Source: Luminiphilus sp051201685
Lineage (GTDB): Bacteria > Pseudomonadota > Gammaproteobacteria > Pseudomonadales > Halieaceae
Assembly: GCF_051201685.1 (NCBI RefSeq)
Contig: NZ_CP179213.1
Location: 3,162,001-3,226,000 of the forward strand
Reading direction: 5' to 3'
DNA: 64,000 nt
Under the pieces are notes generated by a model. It was not told the origin of the DNA. It saw only the letters and a list, made by a program, of their open reading frames with translations, and did not search any database. How positions within the stretch are numbered: the stretch's first letter is position 1; each line of letters starts with the position of its first letter. Below are positions 1 to 9,368 of the stretch, one piece after another. A program made the translations under genes and the position numbers.

Positions 1-534
1 GAACATCCCATAAACCGAATCCTATCTGTTCCGAGGATAATCTATCATAACGTTTTTTAATGCAAGCTTTAAGATGGGTCAAGCCCGGCCTAAGGCACTT
101 GGCTAGTGCGAACCTAAAAAATTGCGAGAAAACCTTGCATCAAGGGGCTGGGGAGCTGTCTTTGAAGCTTGAGGCTGATTCACTAGATCGGGTTGAAAAC
201 CAACCCATTTACACCTTACTTAGATAGAAAATGTGTCCGAAGCAACAGCCAAGCCTGAGATGCACGGTATTTGGTACTGCTGTATCCTCTTGGTTTCGTT
301 GTGAAGCGAACCATAATGTAGCGTCCATCTACCTCGCTTAATATGGTCGTAAGTACACAGATAGTAGCGTTGGCGGTGAAAAATAAAGGCAACCCTAGTG
401 GCAGCCGGCAATTGTGATAAAGATTCCTTAGCAGGCCCTAGCTTCTCACCTATCTGTTAAAGACAATAAAAGGGGTGGTTGCGGATTCCAGTGAATGGAA
501 GTAACCGAAGTCTCAGTCTCAACGGAGTGTCAGT
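1..534. other. Intergenic region at the window edge
   Basis: No gene recognised. A 63-codon minus-strand frame (220-411) has no recognisable family or convincing ribosome binding site. A small perfect hairpin (GGGTTG, loop AAAAC, CAACCC) lies at 190-206 without a clear U tract. The 3' end holds the leader of the 535 gene with a GGAG box at 524-527. Confidence 0.6.
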
Positions 535-1506
535 TTGGAGCTAGATCGACCTTTCCTACAACTCCCCTATACCTTTGATGCCTCAGCCTTGCATGACGAG
601 GTGGCGGCACTGGAGGGTGAGTCATGGCTGCCACACCCTTCGGGGCTTGAGGGTAATAGCGCCGTGCCCCTTGTGTCGATTAACGGTGTTGCCAAAGACG
701 GTTTTGATGGGGCAATGGCCCCCACGCCTTGGCTGCTACAGTCCCCTTATATGCTGCAGGTCGTCGCCAGCTTCAAGGAGGTGGTAGCGCGAAGCCGGCT
801 GATGAGACTTGCGCCCGGAGCCGTAGTTCAGGAACACGTCGATTTTAATTACCACTGGTATAGCCGGGTCAGAATTCATGTACCCATTGTGACCGACCCC
901 GCCGTTCGTTTTTTTTGCGGGCCTGAGGAAGTTCACATGGCAGCCGGTGAAAGCTGGCTGTTTGATTCGTGGCAAAGGCACCGGGTGATCAACAATAGCT
1001 CCCAAGATCGAATCCATCTCGTTATTGACATCGCGGGGTCTGCGAATTTTTGGCGAGAAGTTCGTCAGTTGCAGCGTGGCAAGGCGGCTGTGCCCGCTCA
1101 GGCCATCGCCTTCGACTCTCGAGAGCAACCCAAACTGGTTACCGAACAATTTCCCTGCGCACCGATTATGGCGCCGGGGGAAATGTCGGCGATCGTGGCT
1201 GAGCTCATGGCTGACTGTACGGCCAACGCAGACAACGATCGAGAAATACTCGAGTACTACCATGACCTGCTATTCGATTTAGTCCACGATTGGCGGCAAC
1301 AGTGGTCTTTGTATGGCTTCGCGCCTGAGGGTATTACTGGCTTTCAAGAACTTTTAGCGAGAACGCGATCTGCGTTAAAACAAGGCCCAAGGGTCTTGGT
1401 GACAAGCTCCAACAATGTTGGCATCAACCCCGTCATAATGCAGCGCATTTTGGGTGCCGCTTTACAGCCACATCGAGCTGAGGAATTTGCTACGGGTCGT
1501 AGTTAA
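535..1506 (+). CDS. Aspartyl/asparaginyl beta-hydroxylase-like protein
   Basis: Probable cupin-fold Fe(II)/2-oxoglutarate-dependent dioxygenase of the Asp/Asn beta-hydroxylase type, 323 aa. The core lies at about residues 90-165: an EHVDFNYHW segment (first His ligand), a central VHMAAGESWLFDSWQRH segment giving the distal His, and a following RIHLVID strand typical of the family. The C-terminal 150 residues have no recognised domain. The start is TTG, supported by GGAG seven bases upstream. The 3' end overlaps the convergent sulfotransferase gene by 17 bases. The substrate is unknown; in marine bacteria such proteins often sit near sulfotransferase genes, as here, but a joint role is only inferred. 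Confidence 0.75.
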   Translation: MELDRPFLQLPYTFDASALHDEVAALEGESWLPHPSGLEGNSAVPLVSINGVAKDGFDGAMAPTPWLLQSPYMLQVVASFKEVVARSRLMRLAPGAVVQEHVDFNYHWYSRVRIHVPIVTDPAVRFFCGPEEVHMAAGESWLFDSWQRHRVINNSSQDRIHLVIDIAGSANFWREVRQLQRGKAAVPAQAIAFDSREQPKLVTEQFPCAPIMAPGEMSAIVAELMADCTANADNDREILEYYHDLLFDLVHDWRQQWSLYGFAPEGITGFQELLARTRSALKQGPRVLVTSSNNVGINPVIMQRILGAALQPHRAEEFATGRS

Positions 1507-2116
1507 AGGCCTCAAAATCATCGGCATACATCTGTAGCAAGGCTTGCCTAAGGTCATCATCCAGCACTTCGGTATAAGTCTTGTGCTCGGAGCTGTTTTT
1601 AAGGGACAGGGGCTCTGTGGGAATCGAGAGCACGCTACAAATATGATCGCAATCACGCTGCAGCGATTCGTAGCGGCCCACAAAGTCCATAGCAACGGCG
1701 TTTGATAGCCCGTCTATTAGTAGCGAAGTTTGCGACGCCACGAGCACTCGCTTGCGAAATTGGGGCCGAGTCAGTGCTCGCTTCATCCACACAGTGGGGT
1801 CTTGCCGATAAGTTGGATCAGACCGCCCAAGGAAAGCACAAACTGACACAAACCGATCGTAGGGATGGCGAACGAAGGCAAACTTGAATTGGCGGCCTAG
1901 CTGTTCTTCAGGCACGACCTTCGCGAGCTGTCGGTACGCCACGTGCCCATGATTCACCGCGGCAATTTCTGGCAGAGGGGCGAGCTGTTGGCCATATCGC
2001 AACTGCTGTTCCCAATCGCCCACACCAAGATGGGGCCGCAGCAACTCGCGCACCGCGTGGGTGCCCGTCTTTGGCACTGCAAAAAAAACAAACTGCCGAC
2101 TTGAAGAAAAAATCAT
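1490..2116 (-). CDS. Sulfotransferase family protein (short form)
   Basis: Putative PAPS-dependent sulfotransferase of 208 aa. The N-terminus carries the 5'-phosphosulfate loop (FFAVPKTGTHAVRELL, about residues 11-26). A typical 3'-phosphate-binding segment follows (FAFVRHPYDRFVSVCAFLG, about 79-97), with the Arg and Ser expected for PAPS binding. It resembles Sulfotransfer_2-like enzymes acting on carbohydrates or small molecules; the acceptor cannot be read from sequence. Its ATG overlaps the stop of the upstream TPR-sulfotransferase by four bases (ATGA), so the two are probably translationally coupled. Its 3' end runs into the convergent hydroxylase gene. Confidence 0.8.
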   Translation of the reverse strand: MIFSSSRQFVFFAVPKTGTHAVRELLRPHLGVGDWEQQLRYGQQLAPLPEIAAVNHGHVAYRQLAKVVPEEQLGRQFKFAFVRHPYDRFVSVCAFLGRSDPTYRQDPTVWMKRALTRPQFRKRVLVASQTSLLIDGLSNAVAMDFVGRYESLQRDCDHICSVLSIPTEPLSLKNSSEHKTYTEVLDDDLRQALLQMYADDFEAFNYDP

Positions 2117-4125
2117 TCGTTAAGAGTGACGCCGTAGGTTGCCCGTAGCTCGCTGCCCAAGGCCTGTTTAAGCGGGTCCAAATGCTGCTCAAAATTTCGC
2201 CATTGGTCCAACCCGGACCGATAAATTGGCTGTCGCACCTGCTCCGCACTCGGCGTCCTAATGGTTCGCTCGGTTTTGTGGAAGTCTAAGCAAGCGTCTT
2301 CGAAAGGCAAGCCGCAGAAATCAAGCATTCGACGAACCTCCTCTTCGAGGTTGTCGACAACATTCTCATGATGAACCCTTAAAACGAAGCCTGGCAGCAC
2401 CTCGTCCCAGTGATCCATGAGCCGTGTGTATTGCTTGTAATAGCTGCCAATCTCATCCAGGCCATAGGAAAACTCTTGCCCTTCCCCCCACAGCTGCTTA
2501 AAACCACTAAAGCAACAGGACATGGGGTGGCGCCTAGCGTCGATGACTTTGGCATTGGGAAGTATCAGTTTAATGAGGCCAATATGAAAAAAGTTATTGG
2601 GCATCTTGTCGATAAACAACGGGGCGTCGCCGCGATAAACACGGGTCTGCTCAATAAATTGCTGACCAAATTTTTCAAATAATGAGGTGTCTAGCTCCGA
2701 CAGTATTTTGGGGTAACGCGGATCCTCTTGACCTGCCTCGTCGCGACCACGCAGCCGCTTGGCAAGGTCGAGAACGTTATGAAGCTCCATCGTGCCATCT
2801 ACCTGGGAGTGCGAGGCAAGAATCTGCTCAAGGAGCGTTGACCCTGCTCGAGGCAGTCCAACAATAAAAATGGGGTCCTTAGCCGCTACACCCACATCCC
2901 CTACCTGCTCAAATAACGCTTTCGTGCACACCTCTATTTGCGCCTCAATACGCTTTGACAGCTGTTTTGCATTGAAGTGCGTGGTTGGTAATTTCAGAGC
3001 ATTGCCCCGAGCGTAAAACTCGAAAGCCGCATCAAATTGATGTTTGTCCTCCAAGGCCTTACCCAAAGCAAAACAAATCTGAATCCGATCGACGCTCCCT
3101 ATGGTGGCGTCTTGCTCCAAATCTTTCATTTGCAGAATTTGGTCGTCATCAAACTTATAGGACTTTGTATTGGCAAGGCTCCAGTAGGCGTCTCCATGAT
3201 CGGGTTTTATCGCCGCACTGGCTTTAAACGCATTGATCGCCGAGGCCCTATCACCGCTAGCGTTATAAATATGGCCCTGACTGATAGGGATTTGGTGATC
3301 GGTGGGGTGTACCTGCTGCAGTTTTTCGTACAACACACCAGCTTCGTCAGTTTGGCCCACTGCGAAGCAAGCCGCAGCGTATGCCTTGGCAATTTGATCA
3401 TCGTCGTGGGGCTGCTGGGCTCGAAGCTCTCCCGCCAGCTCATAAGCTGAGTGGAAGCGCTGACGACGCATCATTACGTGAAATAGCTGAATCGACGCCG
3501 CTAAGTTCTCAGGCTCTAGCTCATGCAATGTCTCAAGTAAGAACTGAGCTTCATCCAATATATTTTTTCGAGTCAACACCTCAGAGAGCAAACGCATGCC
3601 CTCTGTGTGAGTCTTATTGTCTCTTAAAAAATATTTACACAAGCGCTCTGCGTCATTGAGCAAATCCTGAGACAGATAACTCATAACGGTTCTGAGTTCT
3701 TGCGGCAGCGACTTTAGAAAGGCAATTTGCTGGTCGGCCCCATCACGTTTTTCAGGGGCAAAACGCGCATAAAGCGGAATGAGCAACTCCCAACATGTCA
3801 TCAAGGACCCGTCCAAAGCCACAGCCCTTTCGGCCGCCTCGAGGGCCTGCTCGGGTAAATTCAGGCTAAGTGAATTAACAGCGACCTCTTGGTGGGCTCT
3901 CGCCATTGCTGGGAAGTTGGCCGTCAGATCAGACAAGCTCGCCATCGCACGGGCAGGATCGCCAGCAAGGCGATAGCGCAAGGCACTCAGGTAGGCCAGA
4001 TTCGGATCGCCTGAAAACTCTGGTAACAGCTTGTCTATCATGTCGCCCGCAGCAGGTAGGTCACCGCTGGCGAGTTTTCGTTGAATATCTTCAAGTGATT
4101 GCTGTGGTGCAGTAGTACTGGTCAT
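2113..4125 (-). CDS. TPR-repeat sulfotransferase
   Basis: Large two-part protein (670 aa): an N-terminal half made of tetratricopeptide-like helices (about residues 10-370) and a C-terminal sulfotransferase domain. The PAPS 5'-loop is seen as IFIVGLPRAGSTLLEQIL and the 3'-phosphate segment as DARRHPMSCCFSGFKQLW. The architecture is common in marine Proteobacteria and may sulfate a carbohydrate or protein recognised by the TPR part (inference). I place the start at the ATG at 4125, not the TTG 15 bases upstream. The start lies only about 14 bases after the T tract of a strong terminator that ends the preceding receptor transcript, leaving no room for a promoter between them. Overlaps the next gene by 4 bases. 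Confidence 0.85.
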   Translation of the reverse strand: MTSTTAPQQSLEDIQRKLASGDLPAAGDMIDKLLPEFSGDPNLAYLSALRYRLAGDPARAMASLSDLTANFPAMARAHQEVAVNSLSLNLPEQALEAAERAVALDGSLMTCWELLIPLYARFAPEKRDGADQQIAFLKSLPQELRTVMSYLSQDLLNDAERLCKYFLRDNKTHTEGMRLLSEVLTRKNILDEAQFLLETLHELEPENLAASIQLFHVMMRRQRFHSAYELAGELRAQQPHDDDQIAKAYAAACFAVGQTDEAGVLYEKLQQVHPTDHQIPISQGHIYNASGDRASAINAFKASAAIKPDHGDAYWSLANTKSYKFDDDQILQMKDLEQDATIGSVDRIQICFALGKALEDKHQFDAAFEFYARGNALKLPTTHFNAKQLSKRIEAQIEVCTKALFEQVGDVGVAAKDPIFIVGLPRAGSTLLEQILASHSQVDGTMELHNVLDLAKRLRGRDEAGQEDPRYPKILSELDTSLFEKFGQQFIEQTRVYRGDAPLFIDKMPNNFFHIGLIKLILPNAKVIDARRHPMSCCFSGFKQLWGEGQEFSYGLDEIGSYYKQYTRLMDHWDEVLPGFVLRVHHENVVDNLEEEVRRMLDFCGLPFEDACLDFHKTERTIRTPSAEQVRQPIYRSGLDQWRNFEQHLDPLKQALGSELRATYGVTLNE

Positions 4126-4138
4126 CAAATTATGTCCC

Positions 4139-4165
4139 AAAAAAAAGGCGATCAGATGATCGCCC
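4139..4165 (-). terminator. Rho-independent terminator after the TonB receptor gene
   Basis: On the minus strand an 8-bp perfect stem (GGCGATCA / TGATCGCC, 2-base turn) is followed directly by eight T residues. It lies about 24 bases after the receptor stop codon and just before the TPR-sulfotransferase start. Confidence 0.88.
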
Positions 4166-4188
4166 TTTGATCTCAGATGCTGGCTTCC

Positions 4189-7020
4189 TCAGAAGGAATA
4201 ACCGAACCGCAAGCCCATGGTTCGTGGACGCATCATACTGGACTCCGGCGTAAATTTACCGGCTGTTTGCACCACGTAGCCCTCTTCTGAGGTCAGGTTG
4301 TTAACAAACACTTCAGCTGTCCAGTTATCACGAGCATAGCCTAAGCCCATATTCAGGGTTGTGGCCGCTTCGTTCACGTAGCGTGAGTTTGAGGGCACGC
4401 TACCGTTAGAAGTGGCGACGGTACCGAAGGTTCCACCTTCATCCTGAATAGCCACGCCGGGATCATTTCCGTAAGCGAGCTGGTGAGTGTCAGTCATGAA
4501 CTCGGCGCTGCCCACGATACCGGTCACACTTTCACCGCGATAGACCAGAGCTGCATTCACCCAAGCGTTACCCTTCATGAAATCGAAGTCATATCGAGCG
4601 CGGATGTTGCCTGAGAAACTGGGTGCCAGAGGCAGCTCAGATCCCTGAGGCACACTTACTCCCTGTAGCTGCTGGTTAATGCGTGTCAGCTCGGTGTCGA
4701 GGAAACTCGCAGCACCGCTCAGAGTCAGCCTACCCGTTGCCGCCCACATGAAATCGATATCTAAACCGCGCGTCTCAGCATCACCTACGTTCTCAAGGAA
4801 TACGAGGAAGGCAACGTTCGATGGGTCGAATCGCGCCACCTGTAAGTCGGTGATTTCGGTGCTGTAGAGACTGGCGTTGAGTCGCAGAGTATTATCGAAA
4901 AGCTCCGATTTAATACCTAGCTCCATGTTCTCCAGTTCATCTGTCGTCGCGACAGCGGGTACCACATAGCCCTCGTAAATTCCCGACTGATTACTTGCCA
5001 ATTGACCGGCGTTGCGGTTTTGGGCTGCGGGTCGATAGCCTTCTGAATACACACCGTAGAGCATGATGTTGTCATTAATTCTCCAATCTAGGGAGAACCT
5101 GATGATGGTGTCGTCTTCTTCGGTAACACCCTCGTTGTTGATGCTAGAGATATCAAGACGGCCCTCTTTAATCGCCTGAAGGGTTGCCGCGTTGTTACCA
5201 CCGCCTCTGAACATTTCTTTCGCCGAACCGCCGTAAGTTGCTGCCGCGCCAGGATAGTTGAGCAGCGCTAAGAACTGGTCGTCGGTCATGTTGCCGTTGT
5301 TGTAGGCACCAAGGGCAGTAAATCGATCGGTGGGGCTGTTACTAAAGCGGTGACTGTTACAGAAACCATCTGCTGCACCGCCGCCGCCATTACCGCCGTA
5401 GCGGCATCCGAATGAGAAGTTGGAAGCGCCCGTCAACTGGGTCTCAAGATCGTACTTTCTAGCGCCAATCGTTGCGGTCAGGTTATCGGTAATATCGAAC
5501 GCTAACTGGCCAAAAAAGGCAATTTCTTCTTCGGTTCGAGTGTAATCGTTGTAGAAGGTCGTCAAGGGTCCAGTAGGCCCAATTTGATTGGTTCCAGCGA
5601 CTCCAGGAATCGTCTCGTTTGCCAGATCATAAGGTGATTGGGCCGCAGCACCATAGTAATTCACCTGAAAATCGCTAAAGGCGTCTCCTGTTGAGTAATA
5701 CTGGAACTCACCCAATGTCTTGGTTTCTACATCGCTGAAGTAAACTCCAGCCATAACGCGCCAACGTCGATCGGGATCAGTGCTGATGCGCAGCTCGTGG
5801 GTGGTGCGCTCGTTGCTGGTTTTGTCTCGGTATGCCTTTCTTGGATCGAAACAGGTGTTTTGGTTGTTGGGTCCCGGTGCGGCATAAATGTTACCGCTAC
5901 ACAGGTAGTAAGTAATGTATCCGCCACCATTGTTGTAGTGGGTGTAATCAATCAGAGAGTCGATTTCTCTATCGAGGTAACCACCGGCATAAACAATATC
6001 GAGACCAGCAATACGCCCTTCGATAGTCAGAGTCGTCAAATCAAATTCATCAACGTTGCTCTCTGGTTGAAATTTGGCCGATTTATCATCGCCCAAGCTT
6101 GGGTCGATTAGAAACGATCCTTCGACGTCGAGCTTTTGCGACGAGTGTTGTACCAGCGCGCTCCAGTCGTCAGAGATGTCCCACTTAACGCCGACTCGGT
6201 AGCCTGTGTAGGTCGCCTCGTTCCAATCTTCTTTCACTTCGTCGGTATTGCTGACGCTGTTGACCACCGTGTCAGGGAAATTTCTGAAGTAAGGTCCATA
6301 GCCGATCGAGTTACGGTCAATAACCGGGCCTGACGGCGTAAAGGTAGACGGGGTGTTGTCGATCCATCCACCCTGACGGTTGTTATAGCCGACAGCTCGA
6401 ATGGCCAGGCTGTCACCGATTGGAATATTGATCATGCCTTCGATGTTGCTGCTGTTGTCGCCACCATGAGTCGACGACATGCCCACATCTACCCGGCCTT
6501 GCATCTCACCCATTACGGGCTTATTGGTGATCATCCGCATGTTGCCGGCCTGAGAGCTGGCACCAAATAACGTTCCCTGGGGCCCAGCAAGCACTTCGAT
6601 GCGCTCAAGGTCAGAGGCATAAACATCGAGGTTACGTCCACCAAAAGAAACGGGGGTCTCATCTAAATACAGTGCTACACCGGGAGCTGATCCCTGTGCT
6701 GATGACACAGTGACCGAGCCTTGCTCGGTTGCTGAGCCGCGAATATAAATTTCTCTCATGCCCGGCGCGTTACCGGCGTCGATGACATTGGGCAGAAAGT
6801 CTACGTATTCGTCAAAAGTCATAATGCCCTGAGAACGCATTGAGTCGCCTGAGAGGGCGTTCACAGAAATTGGGACATCCTGCAGACTTTCAGCTTGCTT
6901 TGTCGCTGTAACGACGACTTCCTCTAGCTGAGCGAAAGCGGGACTTGAGACCATGGGAAGAAGTACAAAACCGAGTGCTGCGGCTAGCGGCGTGCGTTGG
7001 AAACCTGATGAATCAGACAT
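4189..7020 (-). CDS. TonB-dependent outer membrane receptor
   Basis: Outer membrane active transporter, about 943 aa. A signal peptide (MSDSSGF..., cleavage after PAFA near residue 30) is followed by a TonB-box-like LEEVVVTATK segment. The plug domain comes next (about 45-170: LQDVPISVNALSG, IYIRG, LERIEVLAGPQGTLFGASSQAG), then a long beta barrel ending in the typical aromatic C-terminus (LRFGYSF). The plug style is that of the large receptor group common in Sphingomonadales and marine Gammaproteobacteria, whose substrates are mostly unknown and are not always iron complexes. The frame is open 69 codons further up, but the signal peptide and an AAGGTAG-like site fix the ATG at 7020. The neighbouring amidohydrolase may act on the imported compound (inference). 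Confidence 0.92.
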   Translation of the reverse strand: MSDSSGFQRTPLAAALGFVLLPMVSSPAFAQLEEVVVTATKQAESLQDVPISVNALSGDSMRSQGIMTFDEYVDFLPNVIDAGNAPGMREIYIRGSATEQGSVTVSSAQGSAPGVALYLDETPVSFGGRNLDVYASDLERIEVLAGPQGTLFGASSQAGNMRMITNKPVMGEMQGRVDVGMSSTHGGDNSSNIEGMINIPIGDSLAIRAVGYNNRQGGWIDNTPSTFTPSGPVIDRNSIGYGPYFRNFPDTVVNSVSNTDEVKEDWNEATYTGYRVGVKWDISDDWSALVQHSSQKLDVEGSFLIDPSLGDDKSAKFQPESNVDEFDLTTLTIEGRIAGLDIVYAGGYLDREIDSLIDYTHYNNGGGYITYYLCSGNIYAAPGPNNQNTCFDPRKAYRDKTSNERTTHELRISTDPDRRWRVMAGVYFSDVETKTLGEFQYYSTGDAFSDFQVNYYGAAAQSPYDLANETIPGVAGTNQIGPTGPLTTFYNDYTRTEEEIAFFGQLAFDITDNLTATIGARKYDLETQLTGASNFSFGCRYGGNGGGGAADGFCNSHRFSNSPTDRFTALGAYNNGNMTDDQFLALLNYPGAAATYGGSAKEMFRGGGNNAATLQAIKEGRLDISSINNEGVTEEDDTIIRFSLDWRINDNIMLYGVYSEGYRPAAQNRNAGQLASNQSGIYEGYVVPAVATTDELENMELGIKSELFDNTLRLNASLYSTEITDLQVARFDPSNVAFLVFLENVGDAETRGLDIDFMWAATGRLTLSGAASFLDTELTRINQQLQGVSVPQGSELPLAPSFSGNIRARYDFDFMKGNAWVNAALVYRGESVTGIVGSAEFMTDTHQLAYGNDPGVAIQDEGGTFGTVATSNGSVPSNSRYVNEAATTLNMGLGYARDNWTAEVFVNNLTSEEGYVVQTAGKFTPESSMMRPRTMGLRFGYSF

Positions 7021-7252
7021 ACGAGCTACCTTTTTTAATGAGTAAAATTCAACTTTTGCGAGATAAAGCCAATTTTTTATTGTTGGTTGAAAAAAGCGTA
7101 CCTTTTCTGTGCGCTGCGTGCAAACGGCGAATTTCTTTAACTTGCCCGGGAAAAAGGGTGTAGCGGCCCGCGTCAGCAGCCGCATTAATTGGATATCTGT
7201 GCGAGGCCTCGAACACCCGGAGGTCAAAAATAGCAGCGGCCTATTCTAGCCA

Positions 7253-9016
7253 TCACTCATTCGAATAGACCCGTTGCCCATCAATAAACGTTTGTTCTAC
7301 CTGCACTGTGCTAATGCGCTGCGGCGGAATCGCAAACAGATCCTCCGAGAGAATGACTATGTCAGCCCGCTTGCCAGCCGTCAGACTGCCCGTCACCGCC
7401 TCTTGGTGCATCGACCAAGCCGCATTAATGGTATAGGCCCTGAGCATTGTGTCGAGGCCCACGCGCTCTGATCGATTCAGAACATCTAGCTGGAGGAGTT
7501 CCTCGGTGGTCAGCGCGTCGTTTTTCATCCAGTCCTGTCGCAAAATGGCGACTTCAATGGCATTTAATGGGTTGAGAGAGCTCACATTCCAATCACTGCC
7601 ACCCACAATCGTTGCTCCTGATTCAACAACACTCGCTATCGGATACATCCGGTGCACGCGATCCAAACCGACTACTGGCAAGTTGAGATTGATGATCCAC
7701 TCGTCGGGGAGTGCCCACAGCGCTTGAAAATTGGCCGCCACATTGAGTTCGGCAAAACGACCTTGGTCGTCAGGGTGGATTAACTGCATGTGGGAAATCT
7801 GGTGGCGCAGGTCTTTCAGCCCATGAGTTTGCTGAGCGAACTCAAAAGCATCCAATATGGCGCGCACACCTCCGTCGCCCAGCGCATGAGTGTAAACCTG
7901 TACATCTTTACTGACCAAATCAGAGACGATTTGGTTCAGCTCGTCTTGAGGGTACGTCAGCTCGCCAAGATACCCGGGCTTATTGAGATAAGGCGCGAGC
8001 AAAACTGCTGTTTCCCCCTCTAAAACTCCATCAATGAATAGCTTTACCGCCCCCAACTTGAAACGATCCGTGCTCAGCGCTTCCCGTTCATTTAAGTTGG
8101 ATTCGTAAACAGCTGTCGTGTCGGTGGTAAATAGATCGCCGTGGCCATAAGCCAAGGCCCCCCTTACTCGGAGTGTCAGCTGATCTTCTGCCTCGAGAGC
8201 GCGATACGCAGCCACATCGCTGGCGCTTACCCAAGCGTCAAAGGCGCTGGTAATACCAAATTGATTAATGGCCTTTATCGCAGCGCGCATCGTCTCAATA
8301 CGATCTTGCTCGGTCATCGTCGGGACGTATCGCTCTAACAAATCCATTGCCGACTCGCGAAAGGTGCCGCTAGGTACACCCAGCTCATCGCGCTCAATAA
8401 TACCTGCCGGTGGGTCTTCGGTTTCAACGGAGATTTGAGCCATCGCCAGCCCTAAAGTATTGGCAGAGACCGAATGTCCATCGGACGCCCTGAGGAGCAT
8501 GGGCACGCGATCAGTAACGCCATCTAACCAGCTCAGCTCGGGCCCAGACTGACCAAAAAAACCCAGATTTAGGCCCTCAGCAACCAGCCACTGCTGCTGT
8601 CGTTTTTCAAGGCATAAACTGAGAATCGCCTCAACCGCTTGAAGATCGGGAGCCTCTGCAAGATCACAGCCTAATAAACTGCGCCCACCCATAAAGGTAT
8701 GCAGATGTGCATCGTGAAATCCGGGCATTACCATTTTGCCCTCTGTATCTATCGTTCGGGTAGACGGTTTGCGGTAAGCCTCAGCCTCTTTTCTAGAGCC
8801 AACAAAAACAATCGTGTCGTCGGAAACGACCAGCGCCTCAGCACTTAGCTTGCTGGCGTCAGCGGTATAAATATGCCCGCCAACAAACATCAAATCAGCA
8901 GCCTCGGTTAGGGCCGTCGTGCCGATAAACAGCGCACAAGAAAGTAAACCTTTACCGGTGAACGCCCTCAACCACAGCATCCAGTTTGTTGTTGTTTGCC
9001 ATCGCATCGCTCGCAC
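7253..9016 (-). CDS. Secreted amidohydrolase (YtcJ-like)
   Basis: Metal-dependent hydrolase of the amidohydrolase superfamily, amidohydro_3/YtcJ type, 587 aa. An N-terminal hydrophobic segment (about residues 17-38, ending TALTEAADL) suggests export to the periplasm. The metal-binding HxH is visible in PGFHDAHLHTF (about residue 105). Later family segments are QVYTHALGDGG, HQISHMQLIHPDD, GSDWNVSSLNP and the C-terminal GSLTAGKRADIVILSED. The substrate cannot be read; relatives act on amides, formamides or N-substituted amino acids. It is transcribed toward the TonB receptor gene, 233 bases away, so both could serve one uptake or degradation route. Confidence 0.88.
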   Translation of the reverse strand: MRAMRWQTTTNWMLWLRAFTGKGLLSCALFIGTTALTEAADLMFVGGHIYTADASKLSAEALVVSDDTIVFVGSRKEAEAYRKPSTRTIDTEGKMVMPGFHDAHLHTFMGGRSLLGCDLAEAPDLQAVEAILSLCLEKRQQQWLVAEGLNLGFFGQSGPELSWLDGVTDRVPMLLRASDGHSVSANTLGLAMAQISVETEDPPAGIIERDELGVPSGTFRESAMDLLERYVPTMTEQDRIETMRAAIKAINQFGITSAFDAWVSASDVAAYRALEAEDQLTLRVRGALAYGHGDLFTTDTTAVYESNLNEREALSTDRFKLGAVKLFIDGVLEGETAVLLAPYLNKPGYLGELTYPQDELNQIVSDLVSKDVQVYTHALGDGGVRAILDAFEFAQQTHGLKDLRHQISHMQLIHPDDQGRFAELNVAANFQALWALPDEWIINLNLPVVGLDRVHRMYPIASVVESGATIVGGSDWNVSSLNPLNAIEVAILRQDWMKNDALTTEELLQLDVLNRSERVGLDTMLRAYTINAAWSMHQEAVTGSLTAGKRADIVILSEDLFAIPPQRISTVQVEQTFIDGQRVYSNE

Positions 9017-9131
9017 TCCTCATTAAAACCTGTCAATCAATACATTGAATAGGATGCACACCCCTACCAGTAGCCACCGAATCAGGCGTGGAGAAAAGGA
9101 ACAGCAATCTATGTACCCACGCAAAAACGAT

Positions 9132-9347
9132 CTAGGGTGAAATTTCAATGGCCAGCTGATCTTCCTCGACAGCATCGCCTTCGGCAATGTGTGTGGCAAT
9201 CACCTCACCTGCAACGGGTGCTGGGTAAGGGACCTCCATCTTCATCACCTCTAAAATAAATAAGGTATCGCCTTGGGCCACATGATCTCCGGGCTGCACC
9301 AGCATCTTCCAGACCGAACCCCCGGTTTCTAGCTCAACTTTTGTCAT
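9132..9347 (-). CDS. Biotin carboxyl carrier (biotinyl/lipoyl attachment) protein
   Basis: Small 71-aa biotinyl-domain protein. The attachment motif EVMKMEVP contains the lysine that would carry biotin, flanked by the usual beta-hammerhead half-repeats (MLVQPGDHVAQGDTL and VAGEVIATHIAEGDAVEEDQ). The ATG at 9347 has a GAGGAA box; the TTG six codons upstream is less likely. It follows the carboxyltransferase gene by 21 bases, so together they are probably subunits of one acyl-CoA carboxylase. A biotin carboxylase subunit is not encoded nearby and would have to come from elsewhere. Confidence 0.88.
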   Translation of the reverse strand: MTKVELETGGSVWKMLVQPGDHVAQGDTLFILEVMKMEVPYPAPVAGEVIATHIAEGDAVEEDQLAIEISP

Positions 9348-9368
9348 GACAATATTCCTCAACAATGG

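Noticed and set aside
220..411. A 63-aa minus-strand protein near the window start
   Set aside because: No family resemblance, no ribosome binding site and no neighbour to support it.
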